5,246 nucleotides of DNA. Source: CAYNEI01 sp964396185. GTDB taxonomy: Archaea > Thermoplasmatota > SW-10-69-26. The translations under genes were made by a program, and so were the position numbers. This document shows positions 1 to 5,246 of this stretch, one piece after another. Each line of letters starts with the position of its first letter. Position 1 is the stretch's first letter. The notes under the pieces are model-generated. The model was not told the DNA's origin and did no database searches. It saw nothing but the letters and a program-made list of their open reading frames with translations. The stretch is taken from the NCBI GenBank assembly GCA_964396185.1, contig CAYNEI010000098.1, forward strand, positions 1 through 5,246, given 5' to 3'.

Positions 1-3000
1 AGCAGCAACCGCTTCTCCTCCCGGGCCACGGTCTCGCGCACTCGCGCGACGGCGTCGATGTTCGCGCTCACCGAGCTGATCCCCCACTCGATGAGATTGG
101 CAACGAACTTGGGATCGCTGCCGGCCTGCCCGCAGATCGAGGACTGGACCCCGCGCTCGTTGCACGCCCGGATCACCTGCTCGATCAACCGACCGATGGC
201 AGGGTGGAACTCGTCGAACAGGGGTGCGACGTTCTCGTTGTTGCGGTCCACGGCCAGGGTGTACTGGGTGAGATCGTTGGTGCCGAAGCTCACGAAGTCG
301 AGGCCCTCGTCGAGCATCTCGTCGATGATGAGCGCGGCGGCTGGGACCTCGATCATGATGCCGAAGCTGAAGTCATCGGCGTCCACGTCCAGGCCCACCT
401 CGCGCGCGATGCGCTTGGCCTCCCGGATCTCCCGGGGATGCTGGATCAGCGGCAACATGACGCCGATGTTCGTGAGCCCTTCCTCGCGCAACCGCTTGAT
501 GGCCTTGAACTCCGCAGCCAGGAGCCTGGGTTGCTCGAGCCCGCGTCGGATCCCTCGCCACCCCAACATGGGGTTGGCCTCGTGGGGCTCTCGGTCCCCA
601 CCCGGGAGGGCGCGGAACTCGTCGGTGGGTGCATCCAGGGTGCGTACCCACACGGGCCGGGGGTCGAAGGCGCGGGCGACGGTGGAGATGCCGTCGACGA
701 GGTAGTCGATGAAGTCGTCCTCCCGGTCGCCGTCGATGAGCTCCATGGGGTGCTCGCCCAGGCCGAGCACGATGTGCTCCACGCGCAACAAGCCGACGCC
801 GTCGGCTCCGGTGGCCACGGCGCGCTCGGTGGCCTCGGGCATGGAGACGTTGACCTTCACCTCGGTGGCGGTCACCAGCGGACCGCCAGCCGAGAGGTTC
901 TCGGCGCCGGCTGAGGCGGTGGCCGAGCTCTTGTCGATCTTGGGTTCGATGATCCCCTCGACGACCGTGCCCTTGTCGCCGTCCACGGTGACGTCTCGTC
1001 CCTCGGCCAGCACCTTCGTGCCCTCCTTGGTGCCGACGACGCACGGGATGCCCAGCTCCCTGCTGACGATGGCGGCGTGGCAGTTGGCCACGAGCACGGG
1101 GGTGAGCTGGTCGGTGAAGACCACGTAGTTGTGGTTCTCGGCCACGGTCAGGTTGTAGACGGGCTCGACACCGAGTTCGCGTGTCTGGGTGACCCGCTTG
1201 TTCCGGATGGGTGCTTCCAGCACGTGTGCGAGCTGGGCGCGTAGCTCGGGGTCGTCGACGGCCTCGAGGGCGGCGGCGAGCTTGTCGGCACCGAGCAGCA
1301 AGTTCCCGTCCACGTAGGGGCGGATCTTGCCGCCTGGGTTGACCGCGTCCACGTCGTCCCCGAGGAGCTGGCTGGCGGAGAGCAGGCGGCTGTCCAGCGT
1401 TCGCGTGTGCGTGGGTGGGTTGTGCCGGGTGCTGCGCGCCAGGATGTCGTCGAGGCGTTCCCGGATCTGGATGTTCCTGCAGTTCTCACGGTTCGGGGAG
1501 AGGGTGGGCTGGATGCCTAAGCGCAGGCATGCGAGCACGATGGCCTCCGCCAGGTGATCGTCCCCGGCGTAGATCTGGACCCGGGTTCCCTCCTCACCCT
1601 GGAAGGTGCCATCTCCGTCGACCACGCCAGCCAGGAAGTCGAGGAGTTCGTCCTCGGAGGCGGTGAGCACGTGGTGGTGGAGCTCGGTCCAGAGGGACTC
1701 GACGGCCTGGGCGGCTGCGCGGCGTTGGACGTAGAGGCGTGAGGAGGTGGACTCGAAGGTGTGGCCCCGGATCGTGGAGGTCTCGCTCACCGAGCGCTGG
1801 CCCACGGGGGGTCCGAAGGCGCGCTCCATGTTCTCGCGCACGGTCTCCAGCAAGCACATCTTCTCAGGAGCCCCCTTCTGGATGAACTCGACAGCACCCT
1901 TCGTGCCTGCAAGGCGCCAGTGCCCATCGGTGAAAAGCGCGCCAGCCAGGTAGGGAGGGATCGGCCAGCCAGGCCGACCGGCAAGGCCAGGGATCTGGTC
2001 CGCGACAGTCAGCATCTGCTCGCGGGCCAGGACCTCCTGGATCTCTCGCTCGGCCAACCGGCTGCCCTCGAGGATCATCATCTTGTGGTCCGGGGTGAGG
2101 CGCAGCGTGTTCGTGGTCGCCCGGTTGCGCTGGGAGACGGAGACCTCGATAACTGGCGCGCTGCGCTCCAGGGAGGCAAGCACCGGTTGCCAGGACATCT
2201 CCAGGGTCTCAGGATCGATGGAGAGGGCTCGCAGCTCCTCGTCGGCTAGATGCGTGGCGATCTCCTCGATGGGGACCAGGCCCTTGTCCGTGAGCACCCG
2301 GGTCCCGCCGGGGAAACAGGTCATCCCCCCCTCGTCGGTCACGATGGCTGCCGCCCGCCGCATGGCCGGGACCATGTCGGGGGTGGTCATGGTGGTGACC
2401 AGGATGTCGCCCTCTTCGCATCGGTCGAGCTCCTTGGCAGAGGCCAGGTGGACCGTGGTCCCGGCTCCCGTGCCCGGTGAAGCGCCCAATCCCTTGATCA
2501 GCACCTCGCCGCTGCCGCTTGATTCATCGCTCTCCATGGGGGTCGTCTCCTCTTGGATGGTGGTGATGGGTCGCGTCTGAAGCACGTGGAGCACGCCATC
2601 CTCGAAGCACCACTCGACGTCCTGGGCGGACTCGTAGTGGGCTTCCAGCGTGCGAGCCAGGCGGGCGAGCTCGGCGAGCTGGTCATCGGTCAAGACGCGC
2701 GCGTCCTGCCGGTCGCTGGGCACCGTGGCCTCCTGGGTCCCCTCTCCGTCATCACCCAGCACGACCATGCTCTTCTTCGTGTTGACGGTCTCGCCGATGA
2801 GCTCGCCGTCCGGGGTGAGCATGTAGTGGTCGGGGGTGACCTGGCCGCTGACCACGCCCTCGCCGAGCCCCCAGGCGGCCTCGACGATGATCGTGTTGGC
2901 CCCGGTGCTCGGGTTGCGCGTGAACATGACCCCTGCCACCTCGGCATCGGCCATGCGCTGGACGACCACGCCCATGTGCACCTTGTCGTGGGGGAAGCCG

Positions 3001-3506
3001 CTGTTCTCGCGATAGTAGATGGCGCGAGGCGTGTAGAGCGACGCCCAGCACCGCTGCACGTGCTCGACGACGCTCTCAGCGCCCTTGACGTGGAGGAAGG
3101 TGTCCTGCTGGCCGGCGAAGCTGGCCTCCGGGAGATCCTCTGCCGTGGCCGAGGACCGCACAGCCACACGGACCCCGTCCTCTTCACCGCTTAGCTCACC
3201 GTAGGCCTGCCGGATGGCGTCGACCACATCCGCCGGCGCTTCGGCCTCCAGGATCATGGCTTGCACATCCTCGGAGGCGCGCGTGAGCTCGTCGTTGGAC
3301 TCCACATCGATGCCCTCGAGGCGCTCTTGGATCGCTTCCGCGAGCTTGGCCTCCTGGATGAAGGCAGCGAAAGCCTGCGCGGTGACGATGAACGCTGGAG
3401 GGACAGGCAGCCCTGCGTTGGTCATCTCGGCGAGGTTGGCGCCCTTCCCGCCCACTTGATCGATGCCGTCCCGGCCCGTCTCTCCTGCCCATACAACGTG
3501 CATCAT
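1..3506 (-). CDS. ppsA: Phosphoenolpyruvate synthase (pyruvate, water dikinase), intein-containing, C-terminus cut by window edge
   Basis: PpsA converts pyruvate, ATP and water to PEP, AMP and phosphate in the cytoplasm, opening gluconeogenesis. The minus-strand frame stays open for 1168 codons and runs off the left edge. Removing the 412-residue intein leaves 756 host residues, close to the family's usual 750-820, so probably only a few C-terminal residues are missing. Visible motifs: GGKGANLAEM near the N-terminus and VRSSATAEDLPEAS (from about residue 116) in the ATP-grasp domain; TDEGGMT|CHAAIVSRELGIPCVVGT around the swivelling phospho-His domain, catalytic His at 398 after splicing; RTLDAPTDEF, NPMLGWRGIRR, MIEVPAA and FGTNDLTQ in the PEP/pyruvate TIM barrel; and CGQA with the catalytic Cys at about 713. 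The start is ATG 3506, preceded by AAGGAGG with 6 nt spacing; the adjacent ATG at 3503 is equally possible. The first ATG overlaps the stop of the upstream HTH gene. Identification is very secure. Confidence 0.97.
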   Translation of the reverse strand, partial: MMHVVWAGETGRDGIDQVGGKGANLAEMTNAGLPVPPAFIVTAQAFAAFIQEAKLAEAIQERLEGIDVESNDELTRASEDVQAMILEAEAPADVVDAIRQAYGELSGEEDGVRVAVRSSATAEDLPEASFAGQQDTFLHVKGAESVVEHVQRCWASLYTPRAIYYRENSGFPHDKVHMGVVVQRMADAEVAGVMFTRNPSTGANTIIVEAAWGLGEGVVSGQVTPDHYMLTPDGELIGETVNTKKSMVVLGDDGEGTQEATVPSDRQDARVLTDDQLAELARLARTLEAHYESAQDVEWCFEDGVLHVLQTRPITTIQEETTPMESDESSGSGEVLIKGLGASPGTGAGTTVHLASAKELDRCEEGDILVTTMTTPDMVPAMRRAAAIVTDEGGMTCFPGGTRVLTDKGLVPIEEIATHLADEELRALSIDPETLEMSWQPVLASLERSAPVIEVSVSQRNRATTNTLRLTPDHKMMILEGSRLAEREIQEVLAREQMLTVADQIPGLAGRPGWPIPPYLAGALFTDGHWRLAGTKGAVEFIQKGAPEKMCLLETVRENMERAFGPPVGQRSVSETSTIRGHTFESTSSRLYVQRRAAAQAVESLWTELHHHVLTASEDELLDFLAGVVDGDGTFQGEEGTRVQIYAGDDHLAEAIVLACLRLGIQPTLSPNRENCRNIQIRERLDDILARSTRHNPPTHTRTLDSRLLSASQLLGDDVDAVNPGGKIRPYVDGNLLLGADKLAAALEAVDDPELRAQLAHVLEAPIRNKRVTQTRELGVEPVYNLTVAENHNYVVFTDQLTPVLVANCHAAIVSRELGIPCVVGTKEGTKVLAEGRDVTVDGDKGTVVEGIIEPKIDKSSATASAGAENLSAGGPLVTATEVKVNVSMPEATERAVATGADGVGLLRVEHIVLGLGEHPMELIDGDREDDFIDYLVDGISTVARAFDPRPVWVRTLDAPTDEFRALPGGDREPHEANPMLGWRGIRRGLEQPRLLAAEFKAIKRLREEGLTNIGVMLPLIQHPREIREAKRIAREVGLDVDADDFSFGIMIEVPAAALIIDEMLDEGLDFVSFGTNDLTQYTLAVDRNNENVAPLFDEFHPAIGRLIEQVIRACNERGVQSSICGQAGSDPKFVANLIEWGISSVSANIDAVARVRETVAREEKRLL
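1083..2318 (-). mobile_element. In-frame intein with LAGLIDADG homing endonuclease, inserted at the PpsA catalytic histidine
   Basis: This 412-residue insertion lies exactly between GGMT and CHAAI of PpsA and should excise itself from the precursor protein. Splicing blocks read in order: block A begins with Cys1 as CFPGGTRVLTDKG and continues to IEEI; block B is LTPDHKMMI (Thr75, His78); the endonuclease motifs follow; block F is VYNLTVAENHNYV (residues 387-399, His396); block G ends LTPVLVAN, with Asn412 followed by Cys+1 of the host. Cys1, Asn412 and Cys+1 fit a class 1 intein. The penultimate residue is Ala411 rather than the usual His. Codon use and GC resemble the host gene, so there is no clear sign of very recent arrival. 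PEP synthase is a known archaeal intein host (Methanocaldococcus jannaschii has one), so the host and probably the site are precedented. Both boundaries follow from the uninterrupted host motif and codon phase. Confidence 0.96.
1608..1949 (-). other. LAGLIDADG (dodecapeptide) core of the intein homing endonuclease
   Basis: Two dodecapeptide motifs lie within the intein: LAGALFTDG at intein residues 124-132 (1923-1949) and LAGVVDGDG at residues 229-237 (1608-1634). Each keeps the acidic residue before the final Gly (Asp131 and Asp236), which in this family binds the metal used for DNA cleavage. The spacing of about 105 residues is typical of a monomeric two-motif enzyme. Such enzymes cut intein-free alleles of the host gene and drive copying of the intein. 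Intact motifs and an undisturbed frame suggest the activity is still selected or was lost only recently. The DNA target would be the intact ppsA sequence around the GGMTCHAAI codons. Confidence 0.9.
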
Positions 3507-3931
3507 CCTGTTCCTCCTTCAGGACCGTGGAGGCCCTCTAGCAGTGCAGCTCGCTTCGCGCTGTACGATGCCAGGGCCTCGCGCGCGATCTCCGTGGTCG
3601 TCGTGGGCTCCAGGCCGAGCACCGATCCGGCCTCGCGGAAGCGGCTCGGGCTCGGTGAGCCACCAGCTGCTTCCAGGCGAGCGGTCTCCTCACGCACGTG
3701 CTGTACGAGCGCCATGATCCGGGCGAACTGAGCGACGACCTCGCTCGTCGGCGTCGAGTGCTGCGACTCGATCCGTGAGAGCGATTCGCGCCGCACGCCC
3801 AGATGCTCGGAGAGCCAGGCTTGCGTGAAACCGTAGCGGTGGCGAAGCCGGGCCATCTGCTCCCCGGGCGCCCCGGAGAGCAGGATCTGTCCGGCGAGCC
3901 GAGCCGCGGCTTCCTGAAGACCCACAGACAT
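3503..3931 (-). CDS. XRE-type helix-turn-helix transcriptional regulator
   Basis: A 142-residue cytoplasmic protein. Residues about 26-73 resemble an XRE/Cro-type HTH: MARLRHRYGFTQAWLSEHLG followed by VRRESLSRIE, matching the family pattern in which FTQ and LSEHLGV form the first helices and RESLSRIE the recognition helix. The C-terminal half is Ala/Glu/Arg-rich, probably helical and perhaps a dimerisation region; I recognise no ligand-binding domain. The stop codon (TGA, 3503-3505) overlaps the ATG of ppsA as ATGA, and the ppsA ribosome binding site lies inside this gene, which points to cotranscription and translational coupling. ATG 3931 is the first usable start, because an in-frame TGA lies 15 nt upstream (3944-3946). 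No Shine-Dalgarno precedes it, consistent with a nearly leaderless message. Control of ppsA or of itself is inferred from position. Confidence 0.85.
   Translation of the reverse strand: MSVGLQEAAARLAGQILLSGAPGEQMARLRHRYGFTQAWLSEHLGVRRESLSRIESQHSTPTSEVVAQFARIMALVQHVREETARLEAAGGSPSPSRFREAGSVLGLEPTTTTEIAREALASYSAKRAALLEGLHGPEGGTG
3513..3519 (-). promoter_or_regulatory. Ribosome binding site of ppsA, inside the end of the HTH gene
   Basis: The minus strand reads AAGGAGG, a near-ideal Shine-Dalgarno sequence, 6 nt before ATG 3506 and 9 nt before ATG 3503. It lies in the final codons of the upstream HTH gene, so ribosomes ending that gene would be next to the ppsA start. It supports the ppsA start but does not discriminate between the two adjacent ATG codons. 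Confidence 0.8.
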
Positions 3932-3948
3932 GTGACGTCCCAGTCACA
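3931..3948. promoter_or_regulatory. Perfect inverted repeat TGTGAC-N6-GTCACA at the start of the HTH gene, candidate operator
   Basis: Six-base arms TGTGAC (3931-3936) and GTCACA (3943-3948) are perfect inverted complements separated by 6 nt. The site touches the first base of the HTH start codon and covers the transcription start expected from the TATA-like element near 3964. That geometry suits a dimeric repressor blocking initiation, and the adjacent HTH protein is the obvious candidate binder. The palindrome is seen in the sequence; its function is inferred. Confidence 0.5.
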
Positions 3949-3959
3949 ACAGTACCCTG

Positions 3960-3970
3960 CCAAATACCTT
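3960..3970 (-). promoter_or_regulatory. Weak TATA-like element for the HTH-ppsA unit
   Basis: The minus strand reads AAGGTATTTGG, preceded by the purine run GGGG, which could act as a BRE. It is the only AT-richer patch in the 162-nt gap between L10e and the HTH gene. Its centre is about 33 nt from ATG 3931, so initiation about 25 nt downstream would leave a leader of only some 8 nt, in keeping with the absence of a Shine-Dalgarno. The match to an archaeal TATA box is poor, so the call is tentative. The rest of this gap shows nothing beyond this element and the inverted repeats. Confidence 0.35.
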
Positions 3971-3989
3971 CCCCAGGGCCCACCTGGCG

Positions 3990-4007
3990 TGTGACTTGGA
4001 CGCCACA
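3990..4007. promoter_or_regulatory. Imperfect second copy of the inverted repeat, TGTGAC-N6-GCCACA
   Basis: The left arm TGTGAC (3990-3995) is identical to that of the site at 3931-3948, the spacer is again 6 nt, and the right arm GCCACA (4002-4007) differs from the perfect complement at one base. The two sites are 59 bp apart centre to centre and lie on either side of the putative TATA element. Sharing arm sequence and spacing makes a second operator plausible, but chance cannot be excluded for an arm this short. Confidence 0.35.
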
Positions 4008-4093
4008 GGCAGCCATGTCGGTCCGGCGGCCTCGGGTCCATGGGCGTAGCTGATCGGGATCGCTTCGACCCAGGGCGCCGGCGGCGAGGTTGC

Positions 4094-4813
4094 TTAGAGC
4101 TTGTGCTCCGTGCTGTGAGGCTTGTCTTCCTCTTCTTCCTCGTCCTCGCCTTCGCCCTCGGCGGCTTCGCCTTCCTCGCCCTCGGGGAGCTCTCCCTCCT
4201 CGAGCTCCTCCTCGGCCTCCTCGTCCTCGTCGAGGTCGTCGCGGACCGCGGCGAGCTCGGTGGAACCGATGGCCTTGGCGCCCTTCATGAGCTGCTCGAG
4301 GTTGTTCGGGAGTTCGCCCTCCACGACGACGCTGCACGGCGTCGGGAGTTTCATGCGAGCGCGCCGGAGCGCGTCCTGGGCGACATCGTAGAACTGCCAC
4401 TTCGTGCGGATGGTGAAGACCGCTTGCCCGGGCTTGACGCGGGCAGCCGCACTCACGGGCTTGCCGAAGGACTGGCGCATGCCGCTGGAGATCCGGTCTG
4501 CACCGGCTCCGGCGGCTTGCTTGTTGTGCCGCAGGATGTGGTGAGGGTAGACCCGGACCTTGATGTGGTAACCAAGCGCTCCGCAGTTCTTGACGAGCCT
4601 GCGGTTGGCGGCGATACGAGCCGATTCCAGGGCCGTGTGCCGGATCTGGCACTCCTCGTCGACGACGAGGTGGAGCACGGCCGGGAACTCGCCGGTCTTG
4701 TTGCCCAGCTCGAACTGAGCGATCCGCAGACCAGGAACACCGCCGATGTACTCACGGCGGGTGTACGCCTGCTGCTTCACTTCTCGATACATCCGCGCGG
4801 GCATGCGACCCAT
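4094..4813 (-). CDS. rpl10e: 50S ribosomal protein L10e (uL16 family) with long acidic C-terminal tail
   Basis: A component of the large ribosomal subunit (archaeal L10e, counterpart of bacterial L16 and eukaryotic RPL10), which sits near the A-site tRNA and the peptidyl transferase region. The N-terminus MGRMPARMYREVKQQAYTRR, then EYIGGVPG, matches the conserved family start and fixes ATG 4813. Further signatures are RVYPHHILRHNKQ (88-99), AAGAGADRISSGMRQSFGKP (100-119) and AARVKPGQAVFTI. The family body ends near residue 185, about the usual full length; residues 192-230 (4124-4240) are almost entirely Glu, Asp, Gly and Ala, giving 239 residues in total. A Shine-Dalgarno-like AGGTGG lies 7 nt upstream. 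There is no obvious terminator before the HTH gene 162 nt downstream, so some read-through is possible. The gene is secure; the tail is the unusual part. Confidence 0.97.
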   Translation of the reverse strand: MGRMPARMYREVKQQAYTRREYIGGVPGLRIAQFELGNKTGEFPAVLHLVVDEECQIRHTALESARIAANRRLVKNCGALGYHIKVRVYPHHILRHNKQAAGAGADRISSGMRQSFGKPVSAAARVKPGQAVFTIRTKWQFYDVAQDALRRARMKLPTPCSVVVEGELPNNLEQLMKGAKAIGSTELAAVRDDLDEDEEAEEELEEGELPEGEEGEAAEGEGEDEEEEEDKPHSTEHKL

Positions 4814-4820
4814 GGCTTGG

Positions 4821-4826
4821 CCACCT
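4821..4826 (-). promoter_or_regulatory. Ribosome binding site of L10e
   Basis: The minus strand reads AGGTGG, matching part of the archaeal anti-Shine-Dalgarno complement (GGAGGTGATC), 7 nt before ATG 4813. It supports that start over the in-frame ATG at 4804. Confidence 0.55.
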
Positions 4827-4848
4827 AGGCCGCATCAGGCGGGTCTTG

Positions 4849-4858
4849 CATAAAAACG
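4849..4858 (-). promoter_or_regulatory. TATA-like element for L10e
   Basis: The minus strand reads CGTTTTTATG, the most AT-rich patch upstream of L10e. Its centre is about 40 nt from the ATG at 4813, so a transcription start about 25 nt downstream would fall just before the AGGTGG ribosome binding site. Position and composition are the only evidence. Confidence 0.5.
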
Positions 4859-4919
4859 TTGTTCCGAGGTGGAGTGCGGATGGACGCGTTGGGGTGTCGC
4901 TGGCGGCACGGATGGAGGC

Positions 4920-4928
4920 TTATATAGG
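4920..4928 (+). promoter_or_regulatory. TATA box for the plus-strand exported protein
   Basis: TTATATAGG stands out from the GC-rich surroundings and resembles a strong archaeal TATA box, with purine-rich GGAGG just upstream as a possible BRE. It lies about 55 nt before ATG 4980, predicting a leader of about 30 nt that contains the GGGGAGG ribosome binding site. The core TATATA is self-complementary, so it could also be read on the minus strand, but it is about 110 nt from the L10e start. Confidence 0.6.
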
Positions 4929-4964
4929 CAGTCGCTCCTTGTTGGGCGTCGCCTGAAGCGGCAT

Positions 4965-4971
4965 GGGGAGG
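4965..4971 (+). promoter_or_regulatory. Ribosome binding site of the exported protein gene
   Basis: GGGGAGG lies 8 nt before ATG 4980. It decides the start: the ATG at 4963 is in another frame, and the later in-frame ATG at 5064 would remove the signal peptide. Confidence 0.65.
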
Positions 4972-4979
4972 CGAAGTCG

Positions 4980-5246
4980 ATGCTGCTCGTTCGAGGTTCA
5001 CTCATCAGCCGTCCTGGTCCCTGGGCTGCGATCCTGGCATGCTGGATCGTCATCGCAGGTCCCATGGCTTACGGTGCCGAGTCGTTCGGAGACGCCGAAA
5101 GCCTTCCCCCCTTAGAGGGATCGCGGGTGCAAGCGCCCGAGATGCCCATCGCCTTCGAGGCCAACCACGGTCAGCTGGCGGCCCCGGCGGACTACCTCGC
5201 TCGGGCGCCTGGCGTGACGTTCCTGTTCGAATCCTCCGGGCCTGTT
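4980..5246 (+). CDS. Secreted protein with SBBP-type N-terminal domain, truncated by window edge
   Basis: Only the first 89 codons are visible and the frame is open at the right edge. The N-terminus has a typical export signal: basic residues (Arg5, Arg11), a hydrophobic core around residues 15-31 (PWAAILACWIVIAGPMA) and a likely cleavage site after AYGA near residue 33. After a Pro/Glu-rich linker comes AFEANHGQ (58-65), then DYLARAPGVTFLFES (71-85). This pattern, FxxNxGQ followed by a YxARxPGxTxFL strand, matches the N-terminal domain found before SBBP (seven-bladed beta-propeller-like) repeats in bacterial and archaeal extracellular proteins. Surface attachment or adhesion is possible but cannot be judged from this fragment. 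The gene diverges from L10e and has its own TATA box and ribosome binding site. The family call comes from recalled motif similarity. Confidence 0.75.
   Translation, partial: MLLVRGSLISRPGPWAAILACWIVIAGPMAYGAESFGDAESLPPLEGSRVQAPEMPIAFEANHGQLAAPADYLARAPGVTFLFESSGPV

Noticed and set aside
204..914. Plus-strand open frame of 236 codons opposite ppsA
   Set aside because: It lies antisense to the conserved PpsA TIM barrel. Its His/Gly/Val-rich composition is what high-GC codon bias produces on the opposite strand, and it has no recognisable domain.
1083..2318. Alternative reading of the insertion as a normal PpsA domain or a group I intron
   Set aside because: The frame is continuous with splicing blocks A, B, F and G and Cys1/Asn412/Cys+1 at the exact ends, which identifies an intein rather than an RNA intron or a domain.
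2553..3194. Plus-strand open frame of 213 codons opposite the PpsA N-terminal domain
   Set aside because: It is a shadow of the ATP-grasp coding region, which has strong family motifs on the minus strand. It lacks an independent promoter or recognisable domain.
4056..4071. Small hairpin (GGG-A-TCG, loop CTT, CGACCC) after the L10e stop, as a possible terminator
   Set aside because: The stem is short, has a bulge and is not followed by a T-run on the minus strand, so it does not look like an archaeal terminator.
3690..4652. Minus-strand open frame of 320 codons overlapping L10e and the HTH gene
   Set aside because: It is out of frame with both recognised genes and its Arg/Gly/Pro-rich composition is typical of a high-GC shadow frame.
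4040..4828. Plus-strand open frame of 262 codons with a Leu-rich, membrane-like N-terminal stretch
   Set aside because: The Leu-rich stretch is the reverse complement of the GAG/GAA-rich acidic tail of L10e. The rest is antisense to conserved L10e.
4877..4916. Direct repeat CGGATGGA (4877-4884 and 4909-4916) in the divergent promoter region
   Set aside because: Eight bases in a GC-rich region with no third copy and no symmetry is compatible with chance.
5034..5042. Possible lipobox (ILAC, residues 18-21) in the exported protein
   Set aside because: Leu at position -2 is unfavourable and the hydrophobic core continues well past the Cys. A cleavage after AYGA fits better.
4835..5065. Minus-strand 76-codon frame across the divergent promoter region
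   Set aside because: It covers both promoters and runs opposite the signal peptide of the exported protein, with no domain of its own.

Overview
The window looks archaeal. It carries an archaeal-type 50S ribosomal protein L10e, TATA-like promoter elements at positions typical of archaea, and an archaeal-style phosphoenolpyruvate synthase (PpsA) with an in-frame intein. The DNA is GC-rich (by eye well above 60%), with strong G/C preference at third codon positions. A high-GC euryarchaeote, possibly in or near the Thermoplasmatota (marine group II/III-like), is my best guess, but the lineage is inference.

Layout from left to right. From the left edge to 3506 on the minus strand is one uninterrupted reading frame of 1168 codons, still open at the window edge. 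It encodes PpsA (396 residues before and 360 visible residues after the insertion) interrupted by a 412-residue intein at 1083-2318. The intein sits between the Thr and the Cys of the GGMT|CHAAI motif, so it separates most of the enzyme from the catalytic phospho-histidine, which is the second residue after the splice junction. The intein has complete splicing blocks and two LAGLIDADG motifs, but its penultimate residue is Ala instead of the usual His. Upstream of ppsA, and overlapping it by 4 nt (ATGA), is a small XRE-type HTH regulator (3503-3931). A 162-nt gap (3932-4093) follows, containing a TATA-like element flanked by two related inverted repeats (TGTGAC-N6-GTCACA and an imperfect copy). 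Next, still on the minus strand, is ribosomal protein L10e (4094-4813) with a long acidic C-terminal tail. A 166-nt divergent promoter region (4814-4979) separates it from a plus-strand gene starting at 4980. That gene encodes an exported protein whose N-terminus resembles SBBP-repeat (beta-propeller) proteins, and it is cut off by the right edge.

How the parts may work together. The HTH gene and ppsA are probably one translationally coupled unit, so the regulator is a candidate controller of the pyruvate/PEP switch into gluconeogenesis, and the palindromes are candidate sites for its autoregulation. PpsA should be inactive until the intein is removed, so splicing efficiency would set enzyme output. 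L10e and the exported protein diverge from a shared intergenic region and have no evident functional link to ppsA.
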